From HLUCCA09 sp039822045 (lineage in GTDB: Bacteria; Pseudomonadota; Alphaproteobacteria; Rhodobacterales; Rhodobacteraceae): a DNA stretch of 64,000 nucleotides. The position numbers and the translations under genes were made by a program. The notes beneath the pieces were generated by a model. That model was not told where the DNA came from, made no database searches, and saw only the letters and a program-made list of their open reading frames with translations. This document shows, in pieces, positions 45,054-55,161 of this stretch; position 1 is the stretch's first letter; every line of letters begins with the position of its first letter. The DNA lies in contig JBCBMY010000005.1 in NCBI GenBank assembly GCA_039822045.1, positions 1 through 64,000 on the forward strand, written 5' to 3'.

Positions 45054-46571
45054 ATGGCAGCACCCCGACGGCGCGGCGGCGGGCGCCGGGACAGGCTCAT
45101 CCAACGTGCGGCCGGGCCCGCAAACCCCTGCCCTCCAGGCCAGTCCGGGGGGCAATACCGGCCACTCGGCGAAGCGGACATCCGAGCGATTTATGATACG
45201 GCACTGCGACTGCTCGACCAATTGGGGATGGGGGAGGTGCCGTCACGCCTACGTGCTGATCTCCTCGCTATTGGAGCCATCGAGGGAGCATATGGCCGTG
45301 TCCTCTTTCCGCGGGCGCTTGTCGAAGATGCGATCGCCAGCGCCGCCAAGACCTTCACTCTGCATGGACGCGACGAGGCGCGCTCGATCGAGGTTGGCGG
45401 CGACCGTGTGCATTTCGGGACCGGCGGCGCGGCCGTGCAAACGCTTGACCTCGACACAGGCCTCTACCGCCCCTCTACCCTTGCAGACCTGCGGGATTTC
45501 ACCCGGCTCCAGGACACGCTGGAAAACATCAGCTGGTTCACGCGCTGCTGCATCGCAACGGACGTCGAGGATAGCTTCGAGCTCGACGTGAACACCGCCT
45601 TCGCCCTTGTGCGGAACACGACCAAGCCGGTGGCGACAGCCTTCACTTTGGCCGCCCATGTCGAGCCTATCGTGCGCATGCTCGACATCGTGGCAGGGGG
45701 AGAGGCCGCTTTTTCGCGTAGGCCCTTCCTTAAGGCGCATATCAGCCCGGTGATCTCGCCCATGCGGTTCGGCGAGGATGCTGTTGACGTACTCTATGCT
45801 TGCATTGCCCATGGCATTCCAATGTCGTGCATCACCGCGGCGCAGTCGGGGGCCACGGCTCCGGCCACCCTCGCGGGCTTCCTCGCCCAATCGCTGGCCG
45901 AGACGTTGGCGAGCCTCGTGGCGGTGCATGCGATAAGACCCGGACACCCGATGGTCTTTTCGAACTGGCCACTCGTCATCGACCTGCGCACCGGCGCCTT
46001 CGCGGGAGGCGGCGGCGAGATTACGGTGATGAACGCGGCCTCTGCGCAGATTTCGAATTGGCTCGGGTTGCCCTCAGGCGTCGCTGCATCGATGACCGAC
46101 GCAAAGGCGATCGACGCGCAACATGGCGTCGAGAAGGGGATGACGGCACTCGCGGCGGGGCTGGCCGGCGGCAACCTAATCTATGAAAGCTCGGGCATGA
46201 CAGCCTCGTTGCTGGGCGCAAGCTTCGAGGCCTTCGTGCTCGACAACGAGATGCATGCCGCGATCTATCGGGCGCTGCGCGGTGTCGAAGTTTCGGAGGA
46301 GACCCTCGGCTTTGCCTCGATCTGCGAGGCAGTGATGGGCGAAGGTCATTTCCTGGGGCTTGCACAGACGTATGCCGCGATGGAGCGCGACTACCACTAT
46401 CCGCGCCTCGCCGACCGCGACGCACCCGCAACATGGGCCGAGAAGGGAGCGCCGGAGGCTTGGACGCGTGCGCGCGAGACGGCGCGCCAAATCCTGGCGA
46501 CGCACCATCCGGCCTATCTTTCGCCGGAGCAGGAAACGGCCATTCGCGCAGCTTTTCCCGTTCGGCCTTAA
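45054..46571 (+). CDS. MttB-superfamily (trimethylamine/betaine methyltransferase-like) protein
   Basis: A 505-residue MttB-like protein. Typical segments are 'IYDTALRLLDQLGMGEVP', 'GGAAVQTLDLDTGLYRPST', 'GGGGEITVMNAASAQISNW' and 'GLAGGNLIYESSGM'. The frame runs through without any internal TAG, so it is the non-pyrrolysine kind. Known members demethylate glycine betaine or related quaternary amines and pass the methyl group to a corrinoid protein. No corrinoid-protein gene is present in this window. The first 30 residues are Arg/Pro-rich, so the true start may be later. It is divergent from the DMGDH-like gene by 125 bp. Confidence 0.87.
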   Translation: MAAPRRRGGGRRDRLIQRAAGPANPCPPGQSGGQYRPLGEADIRAIYDTALRLLDQLGMGEVPSRLRADLLAIGAIEGAYGRVLFPRALVEDAIASAAKTFTLHGRDEARSIEVGGDRVHFGTGGAAVQTLDLDTGLYRPSTLADLRDFTRLQDTLENISWFTRCCIATDVEDSFELDVNTAFALVRNTTKPVATAFTLAAHVEPIVRMLDIVAGGEAAFSRRPFLKAHISPVISPMRFGEDAVDVLYACIAHGIPMSCITAAQSGATAPATLAGFLAQSLAETLASLVAVHAIRPGHPMVFSNWPLVIDLRTGAFAGGGGEITVMNAASAQISNWLGLPSGVAASMTDAKAIDAQHGVEKGMTALAAGLAGGNLIYESSGMTASLLGASFEAFVLDNEMHAAIYRALRGVEVSEETLGFASICEAVMGEGHFLGLAQTYAAMERDYHYPRLADRDAPATWAEKGAPEAWTRARETARQILATHHPAYLSPEQETAIRAAFPVRP

Positions 46572-46596
46572 GTGCGAGGCGAACCGGCCTGCAGAC

Positions 46597-47016
46597 TCAC
46601 ACCTTCGCGTAGCAGAATCCTATCCAGAGACCCGCCAACACGAGGGGTGCCCAGAGCGGCATCCCAACAAAGCCGAGCCAAGCCAGAAAGATGTAAGCGG
46701 ACCCCAGAAGGCCGATGAAAAGCCGGTCGCCGCGTGTGGTCTGGAGCCCCAGTACACCCATTCGTTCGGCGCCGCCCGGCCAACGGAACTCAAGCACGGC
46801 CATTAGACCGATCGCACTGAAGATGAAAACAAAGAAGGCCAGCGTCGCCCGTGTCCAGGCCATCCAGAACCCCGCGAAAATGGGCTCGGTCCACCATTTC
46901 GACCAGCTAAACACCTCTTCGGCAGGTTGGCCGACATTGCCCCACCCGGCTTGCTGAGCAATGGCCACCGTCGGGAGCACAAGCAGAACCATTGCGTTAG
47001 CAGGCAGGTTGCGCAT
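46597..47016 (-). CDS. DUF2160 small membrane protein of glycerol-type ABC operon
   Basis: A 139-residue protein with an N-terminal signal-like helix, 'WSKWWTEPIFAGFWMAWTRA' and three further hydrophobic segments. DUF2160 proteins are found almost only with the rhizobial-type glycerol ABC transporter, after its permease genes, and probably belong to the membrane complex. The start overlaps the permease stop as TAATG. Confidence 0.85.
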   Translation of the reverse strand: MRNLPANAMVLLVLPTVAIAQQAGWGNVGQPAEEVFSWSKWWTEPIFAGFWMAWTRATLAFFVFIFSAIGLMAVLEFRWPGGAERMGVLGLQTTRGDRLFIGLLGSAYIFLAWLGFVGMPLWAPLVLAGLWIGFCYAKV

Positions 47017-47813
47017 TAGACCCTCCCCAGGGCAAAGCCCTTGGCGATATAGTTGCGCACGAAGTAGATGACGATCGCGCCGGGAATGATCGTCAGGACG
47101 CCAGCCGCGGCGAGAAGCCCCAACTCGTAGCCTGCGCTCGACGCCGTCCGCGTCATGGTAGCGACGATCGGCTTGGCCTCAACCGCCGTCAGCGTCTTGG
47201 CCAGAAGCATCTCGACCCATGAAAACATGAAGCAGAAGAACGCCGCAACGCCGACACCGGCCTTGATCGTCGGCAGGAAGATCGTGACGAAGAACTTCGG
47301 GAACGAGTAACCGTCGACATAGGCCGTCTCGTCCAACTCTTTCGGGACGCCGGACATGAATCCTTCGAGGATCCAGACCGCCAGCGGGATGTTGAACAGG
47401 CAATGCGCAAGCGCGACGGCCAGGTGGGTGTCGAACAGCCCCACTGCAGAGTAGAGCTGAAAGAAGGGCAGCGCGAAGACCGCGGCGGGCGCCATCCTGT
47501 TCGTCAGCAACCAGAAGAAAAGGTGCTTGTCGCCCATGAACCGATAACGCGAGAAGGCGTAGGCCGCAGGAAGGGCCGCGGCGAGCGAGATAATCGTGTT
47601 CAGCGAGACAAAGATGATGGAGTTGATGTAGCCCCAGTACCAAGTTGGATCGGTAAAGATCACCCTGTAGTTCTCCAGGGTGAACTCCTGCGGAAAGAGA
47701 GAGAAGCCGCCCAGGATCTCGTTGGTCGTCTTAAAGCTCATGGCGACCAGCCAGTAGATCGGCAAAAGCAGGAACAGGATGTATACGATGGGGACTAGCG
47801 CGCGGAGCTTCAT
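47016..47813 (-). CDS. ABC transporter permease, CUT1/glycerol type (GlpQ-like)
   Basis: A 265-residue permease of the MalG kind with six membrane helices. It contains 'PIYWLVAMSFKTTNEILGG' near the N-terminus and the EAA loop 'ELDETAYVDGYSFPKFFVTI'. It is overlapped by ATGA with the other permease gene and by TAATG with the DUF2160 gene. It probably pairs with the MalF-like permease of 47810-48670. Confidence 0.9.
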   Translation of the reverse strand: MKLRALVPIVYILFLLLPIYWLVAMSFKTTNEILGGFSLFPQEFTLENYRVIFTDPTWYWGYINSIIFVSLNTIISLAAALPAAYAFSRYRFMGDKHLFFWLLTNRMAPAAVFALPFFQLYSAVGLFDTHLAVALAHCLFNIPLAVWILEGFMSGVPKELDETAYVDGYSFPKFFVTIFLPTIKAGVGVAAFFCFMFSWVEMLLAKTLTAVEAKPIVATMTRTASSAGYELGLLAAAGVLTIIPGAIVIYFVRNYIAKGFALGRV

Positions 47814-48670
47814 TGTCCGTCCCTCGTCATCAGCGTGTAGAAGAGCCAGGACACAGCAAGCGTGATCGCGAAGTAAATCAGCGACATCGCCGCTGCCGGT
47901 CCGAGGTCAAACTGCCCCAGCGCAACCTTGACGAGGTCGATCGACAGCAGTGTCGTCGAGTTGCCCGGTCCCCCGCCCGTCAGCACGAACACCTCAGTGT
48001 AGATGTTGAAACTGTCCATGAAACGCAGCAGCACCGCGATTGTGAGCACGCGTTTCATCTTCGGCAGCTGGATGTAGCGAAAGACCGACCAGTTCGAGGC
48101 ACCGTCGATGCGCGCCGCCTGGTAGTAGGCCTCGGGGATAGCGATGATGCCGGCATAGGCCAGGAGAACCACAAGCGACGTCCAGTGCCAGACGTCCATC
48201 ACGATCACGGTGATCCACGCTGCAACCGGACTTTGGGTCATGTTGTACTCGATCCCGAGCACGCTGTTCATCGTGTAGCCCAGCAACCCGATGTCGGGCA
48301 GCGTGAAGATGTTCCACATCGCGCCCACCACATTCCACGGGATGAGGAGCGGCAGCGCCATCAAGACCAGGCACACTGGCACCCAGATGCCCTGACGGGG
48401 CATCGCGAGCGCAATAGCCACGCCGAGCGGTATCTCGATCAGTAGGATCGTGGCGGTGAAAAAGATCTGTCGGCCTAGCGCCGCATGGAACCGCTCGGAT
48501 CGCAGGATGTCTTCGAACCAGCCGAGGCCGTGCCAGAAGAACAGGTTGTCGCCGAACGTCTCCTGCACCGAGTAATTGACGACCGTCATCAAGGGGATCA
48601 GGGCATTGAACGCCACAAGGACCAGCACTGGCAGAACGAAATACCACCCGCGGGCGTTCTGGGTCTTCAT
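47810..48670 (-). CDS. ABC transporter permease, CUT1/glycerol type (GlpP-like)
   Basis: A 286-residue MalF-type permease. It starts 'TQNARGWYFVLPVLVLVAFN' and has the EAA loop 'AYYQAARIDGASNWSVFRYI' and 'VFVLTGGGPGNSTTLLSI', the usual late loop of sugar permeases. Overlaps of four bases tie it to the ATPase gene upstream and the second permease downstream. Confidence 0.9.
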   Translation of the reverse strand: MKTQNARGWYFVLPVLVLVAFNALIPLMTVVNYSVQETFGDNLFFWHGLGWFEDILRSERFHAALGRQIFFTATILLIEIPLGVAIALAMPRQGIWVPVCLVLMALPLLIPWNVVGAMWNIFTLPDIGLLGYTMNSVLGIEYNMTQSPVAAWITVIVMDVWHWTSLVVLLAYAGIIAIPEAYYQAARIDGASNWSVFRYIQLPKMKRVLTIAVLLRFMDSFNIYTEVFVLTGGGPGNSTTLLSIDLVKVALGQFDLGPAAAMSLIYFAITLAVSWLFYTLMTRDGQ

Positions 48671-49743
48671 CGGTCAGCCCTTTCGGTGGCCAGCCACCCG
48701 TCAACGTAAAGGCGGGTGTGTTCCGGCATAAAGTCGAGGTGAACCGCGCTGCCGGGCTCGGGCGTTTCGCCATCCACGATGGCATTCACTGTCGTTTCGC
48801 CCGCGATCGCCTCGACAACGACATGCCGGCCGATATCGGCCGCCTTACGAACCTGCGCAGGAATCCCCGTCTCGGAGACCCGAACAAACTCGGGGCGGAT
48901 GCCGATTTCCCCGCTCGCGCCAACGCGAGAAACAGGCCCTTCAAGCTCGACCGGATGATCGCGGAAGAAGGCGCGCCCGCCTCGCAACTCGCAGGGCAAC
49001 AGGTTCATCCCCGGCGAACCTATGAAATGGCCCACAAACGTGTGCTGCGGCCGTTCGAACAGGTCCACCGGCGTACCCATCTGAACGACGATGCCATCCT
49101 GCATCACAACGACCTCGTCGGCGAAGGTCAGCGCCTCGGTCTGGTCGTGCGTGACGTAGATCATCGTCACAGCGATGCGCTGGTGCAGCTCTTTCAGCTT
49201 GGACCGGAGCTTCCACTTCAACTCGGGGTCGATGACCGTCAGCGGCTCGTCGAACATGATGACGTTGACGTCTTCACGGACGAGGCCCCGTCCCATCGAG
49301 ATTTTCTGCTTGCTGTCGGGCGGAAGGTTCGCGGCGCGGGTTTGCACTTCGTCCTCGAGCTCGAGCATCGCGGCAATCTCGCGAACGCGCGTCTCGACGC
49401 GCTCCTCGGCAACCCCGCGATTGCGCAGAGGGAAGGCCAGATTGTCGAAGACCGACATCGTGTCGTAGATCACCGGGAATTGGAACACCTGGGCGATGTT
49501 GCGGGTATCGGGCGGCAAGGTCGTGACATCCCGGTCGTCGAACAGAACTTGCCCCTCGGAAGGGTTGAGGAGGCCCGAGATGATGTTGAGGAGGGTGGAC
49601 TTGCCGCAGCCGGACGGTCCGAGGAGCGCATAGGCGCCACCATCGTTCCATTCCAGATTGATCTCTTTCAGCGCATAGTCTTCCGCCCGCGACGGCTTGG
49701 GCACATAGCTGTGGCGCAGGTTCCTGAGCTCAATGCGCGCCAT
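48667..49743 (-). CDS. ABC transporter ATP-binding protein with degenerate signature (GlpT-like)
   Basis: A 358-residue MalK-type ATPase. Walker A 'GPSGCGKS' (residues 42-49), Walker B 'VIMFDEP' and the H-loop His199 in 'YVTHDQTEA' are normal. The ABC signature, normally LSGGQ, reads LPPDSKQ at about residues 140-146. A C-terminal TOBE/OB-type region follows ('GIRPEFVRV'). The start at the inner ATG is chosen because the first strand begins 'MARIELRNL'. It overlaps the other ATPase gene by 14 bp. Together they appear to give one working and one degenerate ATP site. Confidence 0.9.
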   Translation of the reverse strand: MARIELRNLRHSYVPKPSRAEDYALKEINLEWNDGGAYALLGPSGCGKSTLLNIISGLLNPSEGQVLFDDRDVTTLPPDTRNIAQVFQFPVIYDTMSVFDNLAFPLRNRGVAEERVETRVREIAAMLELEDEVQTRAANLPPDSKQKISMGRGLVREDVNVIMFDEPLTVIDPELKWKLRSKLKELHQRIAVTMIYVTHDQTEALTFADEVVVMQDGIVVQMGTPVDLFERPQHTFVGHFIGSPGMNLLPCELRGGRAFFRDHPVELEGPVSRVGASGEIGIRPEFVRVSETGIPAQVRKAADIGRHVVVEAIAGETTVNAIVDGETPEPGSAVHLDFMPEHTRLYVDGWLATERADR

Positions 49744-50815
49744 GGTCCCTCCCTTTCGCGACAAGAGCACCGGCCGCATCGAAGTAGAGGCATCGCCCGG
49801 GGATCAGATGAAACTCATGGGCCTCGCCCACGCGGTAAGGATGCACGCCGGGGGCCTGGCTGACCCAAGTGAGACCGCCGATGTCGAAATGGGCGATGCT
49901 CTCGGAGCCGCTGAGCTCCGTTATGCGCACCAGGCCTTCAAACGGAACCGATACGTCGGACGGTTCGAGCGGGGTGACGTAGTGCGGCCTGATCCCCATC
50001 CGGTAGGGGCCATCTGGAAGGGCGGCAACCTGGCCATACACGTTCCACTCAAGCCCGCCGAGCGAGACCCGGTCGCCCTTCTTCACGACGTCGGCGAGGT
50101 TGATCGGCGGGTCGGAGAATACGCGCGCCGCAGTTTCCGTAGCCGGCGTGCGGTAGGCATCGGTGGTGGGACCGAGTTGAACCAGTCGGCCCTCGTGGAG
50201 GAGGGCCGTCGCTCCCCCCAAGAGCAGCGCTTCGGTCGGTTCCGACGTTGCATACACGACGACGGTGCCGCGCCCCGCAAGGATATCGGGCAGTTGCTCC
50301 CGCAACTCCTCACGCAGCTTGTAGTCGAGATTGGCAAGCGGCTCGTCGAGGAAGATAGCTTTGCTTTCCTTGACGATGGCCCGGGCCAGCGCCGTGCGTT
50401 GCTGCTGCCCGCCCGAAAGCTCCTGCGGGAACCTCTTGAGCATTGGTCCCAGTTGGAGGACCCGGGCAGCTTCCTCCACCCGGTCCTCGACTTCAGAGGC
50501 GGCCATGCGCTGTACGCGGAGCGGCGACGCGATGTTTTCAAACACGGTCATGTGGGGGTAGTTGACAAAAAACTGGTGGACGAGCGCGATGTTGCGCTTC
50601 TGGGGGCTCATCCCTGTCACGTTCTGGCCATCGACCCAGACCTCGCCGGTGGTCGGGCGTTCCAGGCCGGACATCAGGCGTATGAGGGTGCTCTTCCCTG
50701 CGTTGGTGGCGCCAAGCAGGATGTTGAATCGACCCGCGTCAAAAGACAGGGACATCTCATGGATGTGCGTCTCAGCGCCGACCGTCTTGGTGACCTGTCT
50801 CAGTTCGAGCGCCAT
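49730..50815 (-). CDS. ABC transporter ATP-binding protein with degenerate H-loop (GlpS-like)
   Basis: A 361-residue ATPase. The signature 'LSGGQQQR' (133-140) and Walker B 'AIFLDEPLANLD' are intact. Walker A is 'GATNAGKS' (35-42, Asn for Gly), and the H-loop His is replaced by Ser191 in 'YATSEPTEA'. The C-terminal region has 'MGIRPHYVTPLE'. It is the partner of the 48667-49743 ATPase in the glycerol-type transporter. It follows the binding-protein gene after 136 bp. Confidence 0.9.
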   Translation of the reverse strand: MALELRQVTKTVGAETHIHEMSLSFDAGRFNILLGATNAGKSTLIRLMSGLERPTTGEVWVDGQNVTGMSPQKRNIALVHQFFVNYPHMTVFENIASPLRVQRMAASEVEDRVEEAARVLQLGPMLKRFPQELSGGQQQRTALARAIVKESKAIFLDEPLANLDYKLREELREQLPDILAGRGTVVVYATSEPTEALLLGGATALLHEGRLVQLGPTTDAYRTPATETAARVFSDPPINLADVVKKGDRVSLGGLEWNVYGQVAALPDGPYRMGIRPHYVTPLEPSDVSVPFEGLVRITELSGSESIAHFDIGGLTWVSQAPGVHPYRVGEAHEFHLIPGRCLYFDAAGALVAKGRDHGAH

Positions 50816-50951
50816 GAGTGTTCCGTCTTTGCAGCCGGGCGATGCGATGACCCAAGTTCTTGCTGTCTATCGGTGCCACCGGCCAGATCGCCCGCGTCGG
50901 GATGACCGGACGCCAACAAGGCATCCGGCCACGCTTCAAGCAGAGGCAAGC

Positions 50952-52691
<1,740 letters not shown>

Positions 52692-52707
52692 ATTTTCCTC
52701 CCGTTGG

Positions 52708-52729
52708 CCTCGGTGTTCTCCGACCGAGG
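52708..52729 (-). promoter_or_regulatory. Leader stem-loop before the SBP gene
   Basis: Perfect 7-bp inverted repeat CCTCGGT / ACCGAGG with an 8-base loop, ending about 16 bases before the SBP start and directly ahead of its Shine-Dalgarno. It would fold in the mRNA and could affect stability or ribosome access for this highly expressed type of gene. Confidence 0.4.
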
Positions 52730-52890
52730 TATGCGACGACTGTCGCGTCGTGACCGCGTGAGAGTCAACTGCGATGATCGAGGCAAAAGGCGACGGGATG
52801 GCCGTCGTCTTAGCTCAGAAGAGAAGCGGGCGCCGAATGGATGCTGAGCCTTGAGGCGACTGCCAACGCTGGCGCCAAACGCCCTGATTG

Positions 52891-52900
52891 TAAGCGCTTA
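52891..52900. promoter_or_regulatory. LacI-family-type operator candidate
   Basis: A perfect 10-bp palindrome TAAGCGCTTA, flanked as TTG...AGC, lies about 200 bp upstream of the SBP start and 310 bp upstream of the divergent dehydrogenase. The AAGCGCTT core is typical of LacI-family operators for sugar uptake operons. No LacI-type gene is in the window. Confidence 0.4.
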
Positions 52901-53212
52901 AGCTGGTCTCAGGCCGCAGTGCCGAGCAATCTAGAACCTCGACATGCGCTTTTGGATCGGCAAGCTTTTATAGCAGCGCGCCAGGAGGAGGCGCGGCCGA
53001 GACGGTGCCATGCAACATCCGCCGAATGTACTGCGTGGATATGTCGGTACATCGAGCAGGCAGGAGCCAGGGTGGTGGATCTTCTCAAGTCAGTGTCGCG
53101 ACCGGCTCACCCCTGCGGACAGGTTGGGCCAAGCGGAGACCGCTAGTGCAATTGTGTTCCGGCCCGGCGCGGCCGCCCAACACTGGGCACAACGAGGAGA
53201 CCGACCTAACCG

Positions 53213-54244
53213 ATGAAGCCCGTCCTCATACTCGACCAGCACTTCCGCAAGCTCGAAGAACTCTTCCGGCCTGAGGCCTTCGACGCCCTTAGCCGCGTGT
53301 GTGACATCAGGGGTGGCCAGAACTGGCCCATGGCCCGTGAGAGGGTCACGGCGCTTTTGCCAGAGGCCACATTCTATGTCGCGGCGCAGCCTCAGTTGAC
53401 CGAAAAGGAGCTTGAGGGCGCGCCCCTCCTGCGGGCGACGATCGAGGTCTCGGGGGCGTTTCGGGAGGGGCTCGATTATGGGGCGTGTTTCGCACGGGGC
53501 GTGGAGGTCCTGTCTTGCGCGCCAGGGTTCCGCCAGTCGGTTGCCGAGATGACGCTGGCCATGATGCTGACCGCCGGTCGGGGCCTCGTCGAGGAGCACG
53601 AAGCGATGCGGCGCGGGGCCGAGCGCTGGCTCGACGACCGCGACGGAACCGACTTCACGCTCTATGGGCAATCCATCGGGTTCATCGGCTACGGTGAGAT
53701 CGCACGTGAAACTCGCCGGCTTCTTGCGCCGTTCTCTCCAACGATCATGGCAAGTGATCCTTATGTCACCGCTCCCGGCCCCGAGGTGACGTTGTGCGAC
53801 CTAGACACCCTTGCGTCGACCTGTCGTGTCGTCGTGGTGACGGCCGTGCCATCGGAAGAGACCCGGGGCATTTTGAGCGCAGATCTGATCGCCAGACTGC
53901 GGACCGGCGCACTGGTTGTCGTGATCAGTCGGGCTTGGTGCACAGACTTCCCCGCCCTGGTCGACGCCGCTCTCGCCGGTCGCATTAAGCTCGCCACCGA
54001 CGTTTATCCCGATGAGCCGCTTGGAGCGGCCCATCCGTTGCGGCAGGCGCGCAACGTCATCCTTTCCCCGCATCGCGCTGCAGCAGTCCCCGGCGGGCGG
54101 CACCTGATCGGCGACATGATTCTGCACGACGTCACGGCGATCCTGGAAGGCCGGTCGGGTCGGCACCTGAAAGTAGCTGACCCCGCGCTCATCCGGAGCC
54201 TCGTCTCTGCCCAAAGCCAAATGCATTCGATGCCAAACACTTAG
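53213..54244 (+). CDS. D-isomer-specific 2-hydroxyacid dehydrogenase
   Basis: A 343-residue NAD-dependent dehydrogenase. The NAD motif is 'IGFIGYGEIARETRR' (GxGxxA variant). The catalytic Arg lies in 'VVVISRAWCTDF', the Glu in 'DVYPDEPLG' and the His in 'LSPHRAAA'. It begins 'MKPVLILDQHFRKLEELF', an unusual N-terminus for the family. The substrate is unknown. It stands alone between the glycerol-type operon and the homogentisate unit. Confidence 0.85.
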   Translation: MKPVLILDQHFRKLEELFRPEAFDALSRVCDIRGGQNWPMARERVTALLPEATFYVAAQPQLTEKELEGAPLLRATIEVSGAFREGLDYGACFARGVEVLSCAPGFRQSVAEMTLAMMLTAGRGLVEEHEAMRRGAERWLDDRDGTDFTLYGQSIGFIGYGEIARETRRLLAPFSPTIMASDPYVTAPGPEVTLCDLDTLASTCRVVVVTAVPSEETRGILSADLIARLRTGALVVVISRAWCTDFPALVDAALAGRIKLATDVYPDEPLGAAHPLRQARNVILSPHRAAAVPGGRHLIGDMILHDVTAILEGRSGRHLKVADPALIRSLVSAQSQMHSMPNT

Positions 54245-54301
54245 CCGTCTTTTCCAGCAGAAGCCGAGCGCCGCGGCTTTGGCCGCGTCTTCGGGACCGC
54301 G

Positions 54302-54442
54302 TCAATCGCTCAGGAGACATAAGAAGATCACTATGTCCGAACTGTGTGAGAGGAGGCCAACGATACCCCGCACCAACACCGGGTTGCAGCCGAACATGTC
54401 CACGAGCGCGGCGTCGCGCTCCTCCTTGGTCCTCGGCACCAT
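54302..54442 (-). CDS. Possible small protein, 46 residues
   Basis: A short frame 50 bp downstream of the marR-type gene on the same strand, starting 'MVPRTKEERDAALVDMFG' and ending in a hydrophobic stretch. It has a charged amphipathic start and a membrane-helix-like end, but only a weak ribosome site. No family is recognised. It may be a gene remnant. Confidence 0.2.
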   Translation of the reverse strand: MVPRTKEERDAALVDMFGCNPVLVRGIVGLLSHSSDIVIFLCLLSD

Positions 54443-54491
54443 AACCCTTGCCGAATCGAGACGCGCGCGGCCGCCTGGCCGATCCAGCGAC

Positions 54492-55028
54492 TTAGGACGC
54501 CGTCCGCTCGATATCCGCCTCAAGCGAAGTTCGGTGCACTTCGGTGGGCGGGTCCAGATCCATAGGCGAGCGCATCTTGGCCTCGGGATCAGCATCTAGC
54601 GTGGCGTGCAGCTTCTCCATCACGGCAAAGAACATGTCCGCCTCTTCGCGCGTGAGAGCCGCAAGTAAGCGCGCCTCGATCGCGGTGACAGCGGGCAAGA
54701 TTTCACCCAGCGCTGCCAGGCCCCTGGCAGTCAGCGAGATCTCGACAAGCCGGGCATCCTCCTGCCCGGCGATCTTGCGCACAAGCCCGTCGGCCTCAAG
54801 TCGGGACACAGCCCGGCTGACACGTGGTTTCTCAAGGTTCACGCATTCGTGGATATCCCGCACCGAGACCTTGCCGCGGCGCTGAAGGTGCACGAGCACG
54901 CGCCACTCCGCCACCGTCAGACCATGGCACTGCATATATACCGCCGACAGCCTGCGGCTGACGCGCTCTGACAGTACGGCCAACCTGTAGGGCAGGAAGG
55001 CCGAAAGATGGAATACGTCGCCGGTCAT
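54492..55028 (-). CDS. MarR-family transcriptional regulator
   Basis: A 178-residue winged-helix regulator. It shows 'GLTVAEWRVLVHLQRRGKVS', the recognition helix region 'LEKPRVSRAVSRLEADGLV' and the wing 'GQEDARLVEISLT'. The last 35 residues extend beyond the usual MarR length. It is divergent from the homogentisate operon, with two palindromes in between, and probably represses that operon in the absence of an aromatic acid. Confidence 0.9.
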   Translation of the reverse strand: MTGDVFHLSAFLPYRLAVLSERVSRRLSAVYMQCHGLTVAEWRVLVHLQRRGKVSVRDIHECVNLEKPRVSRAVSRLEADGLVRKIAGQEDARLVEISLTARGLAALGEILPAVTAIEARLLAALTREEADMFFAVMEKLHATLDADPEAKMRSPMDLDPPTEVHRTSLEADIERTAS

Positions 55029-55040
55029 CGCATCTCACCG

Positions 55041-55085
55041 TTTGTTGCATGTGCAATGATATTGACATTCGTTGTCGTTGCAACG
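55041..55085. promoter_or_regulatory. Double palindromic operator region for the MarR-type regulator
   Basis: Two related inverted repeats lie in the 133-bp divergent gap: TTGCA-TG-TGCAA at 55045-55056 and the perfect CGTTGCAACG at 55076-55085, with centres 30 bp apart. A TTGACA at 55062-55067 between them could be a -35 element for the catabolic operon. TTGCAA-type palindromes are typical of MarR-family sites. Confidence 0.55.
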
Positions 55086-55161
55086 AAAAAGGCACTGGGG
55101 AGGGACCCGGGCCGCCGAGGCCCGGGACCGGGGCCCTGAGAACACTTGGAGGGCCGGATCC

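Larger units (their letters stand above)
52692..53212. other. Divergent control region between the SBP operon and a dehydrogenase gene
   Basis: About 520 bp without a credible gene. It contains the leader stem-loop and the TAAGCGCTTA palindrome listed separately. No further repeats or RNA genes are recognised. Confidence 0.6.

Noticed and set aside
45054..46571. Pyrrolysine-encoding MttB
   Set aside because: The gene reads through with no in-frame TAG, so it belongs to the non-pyrrolysine branch.
48718..50905. Two long plus-strand frames opposite the glycerol-type ATPases
   Set aside because: Both are antisense to genes with clear ABC motifs and are rich in Arg/His, typical of shadows.
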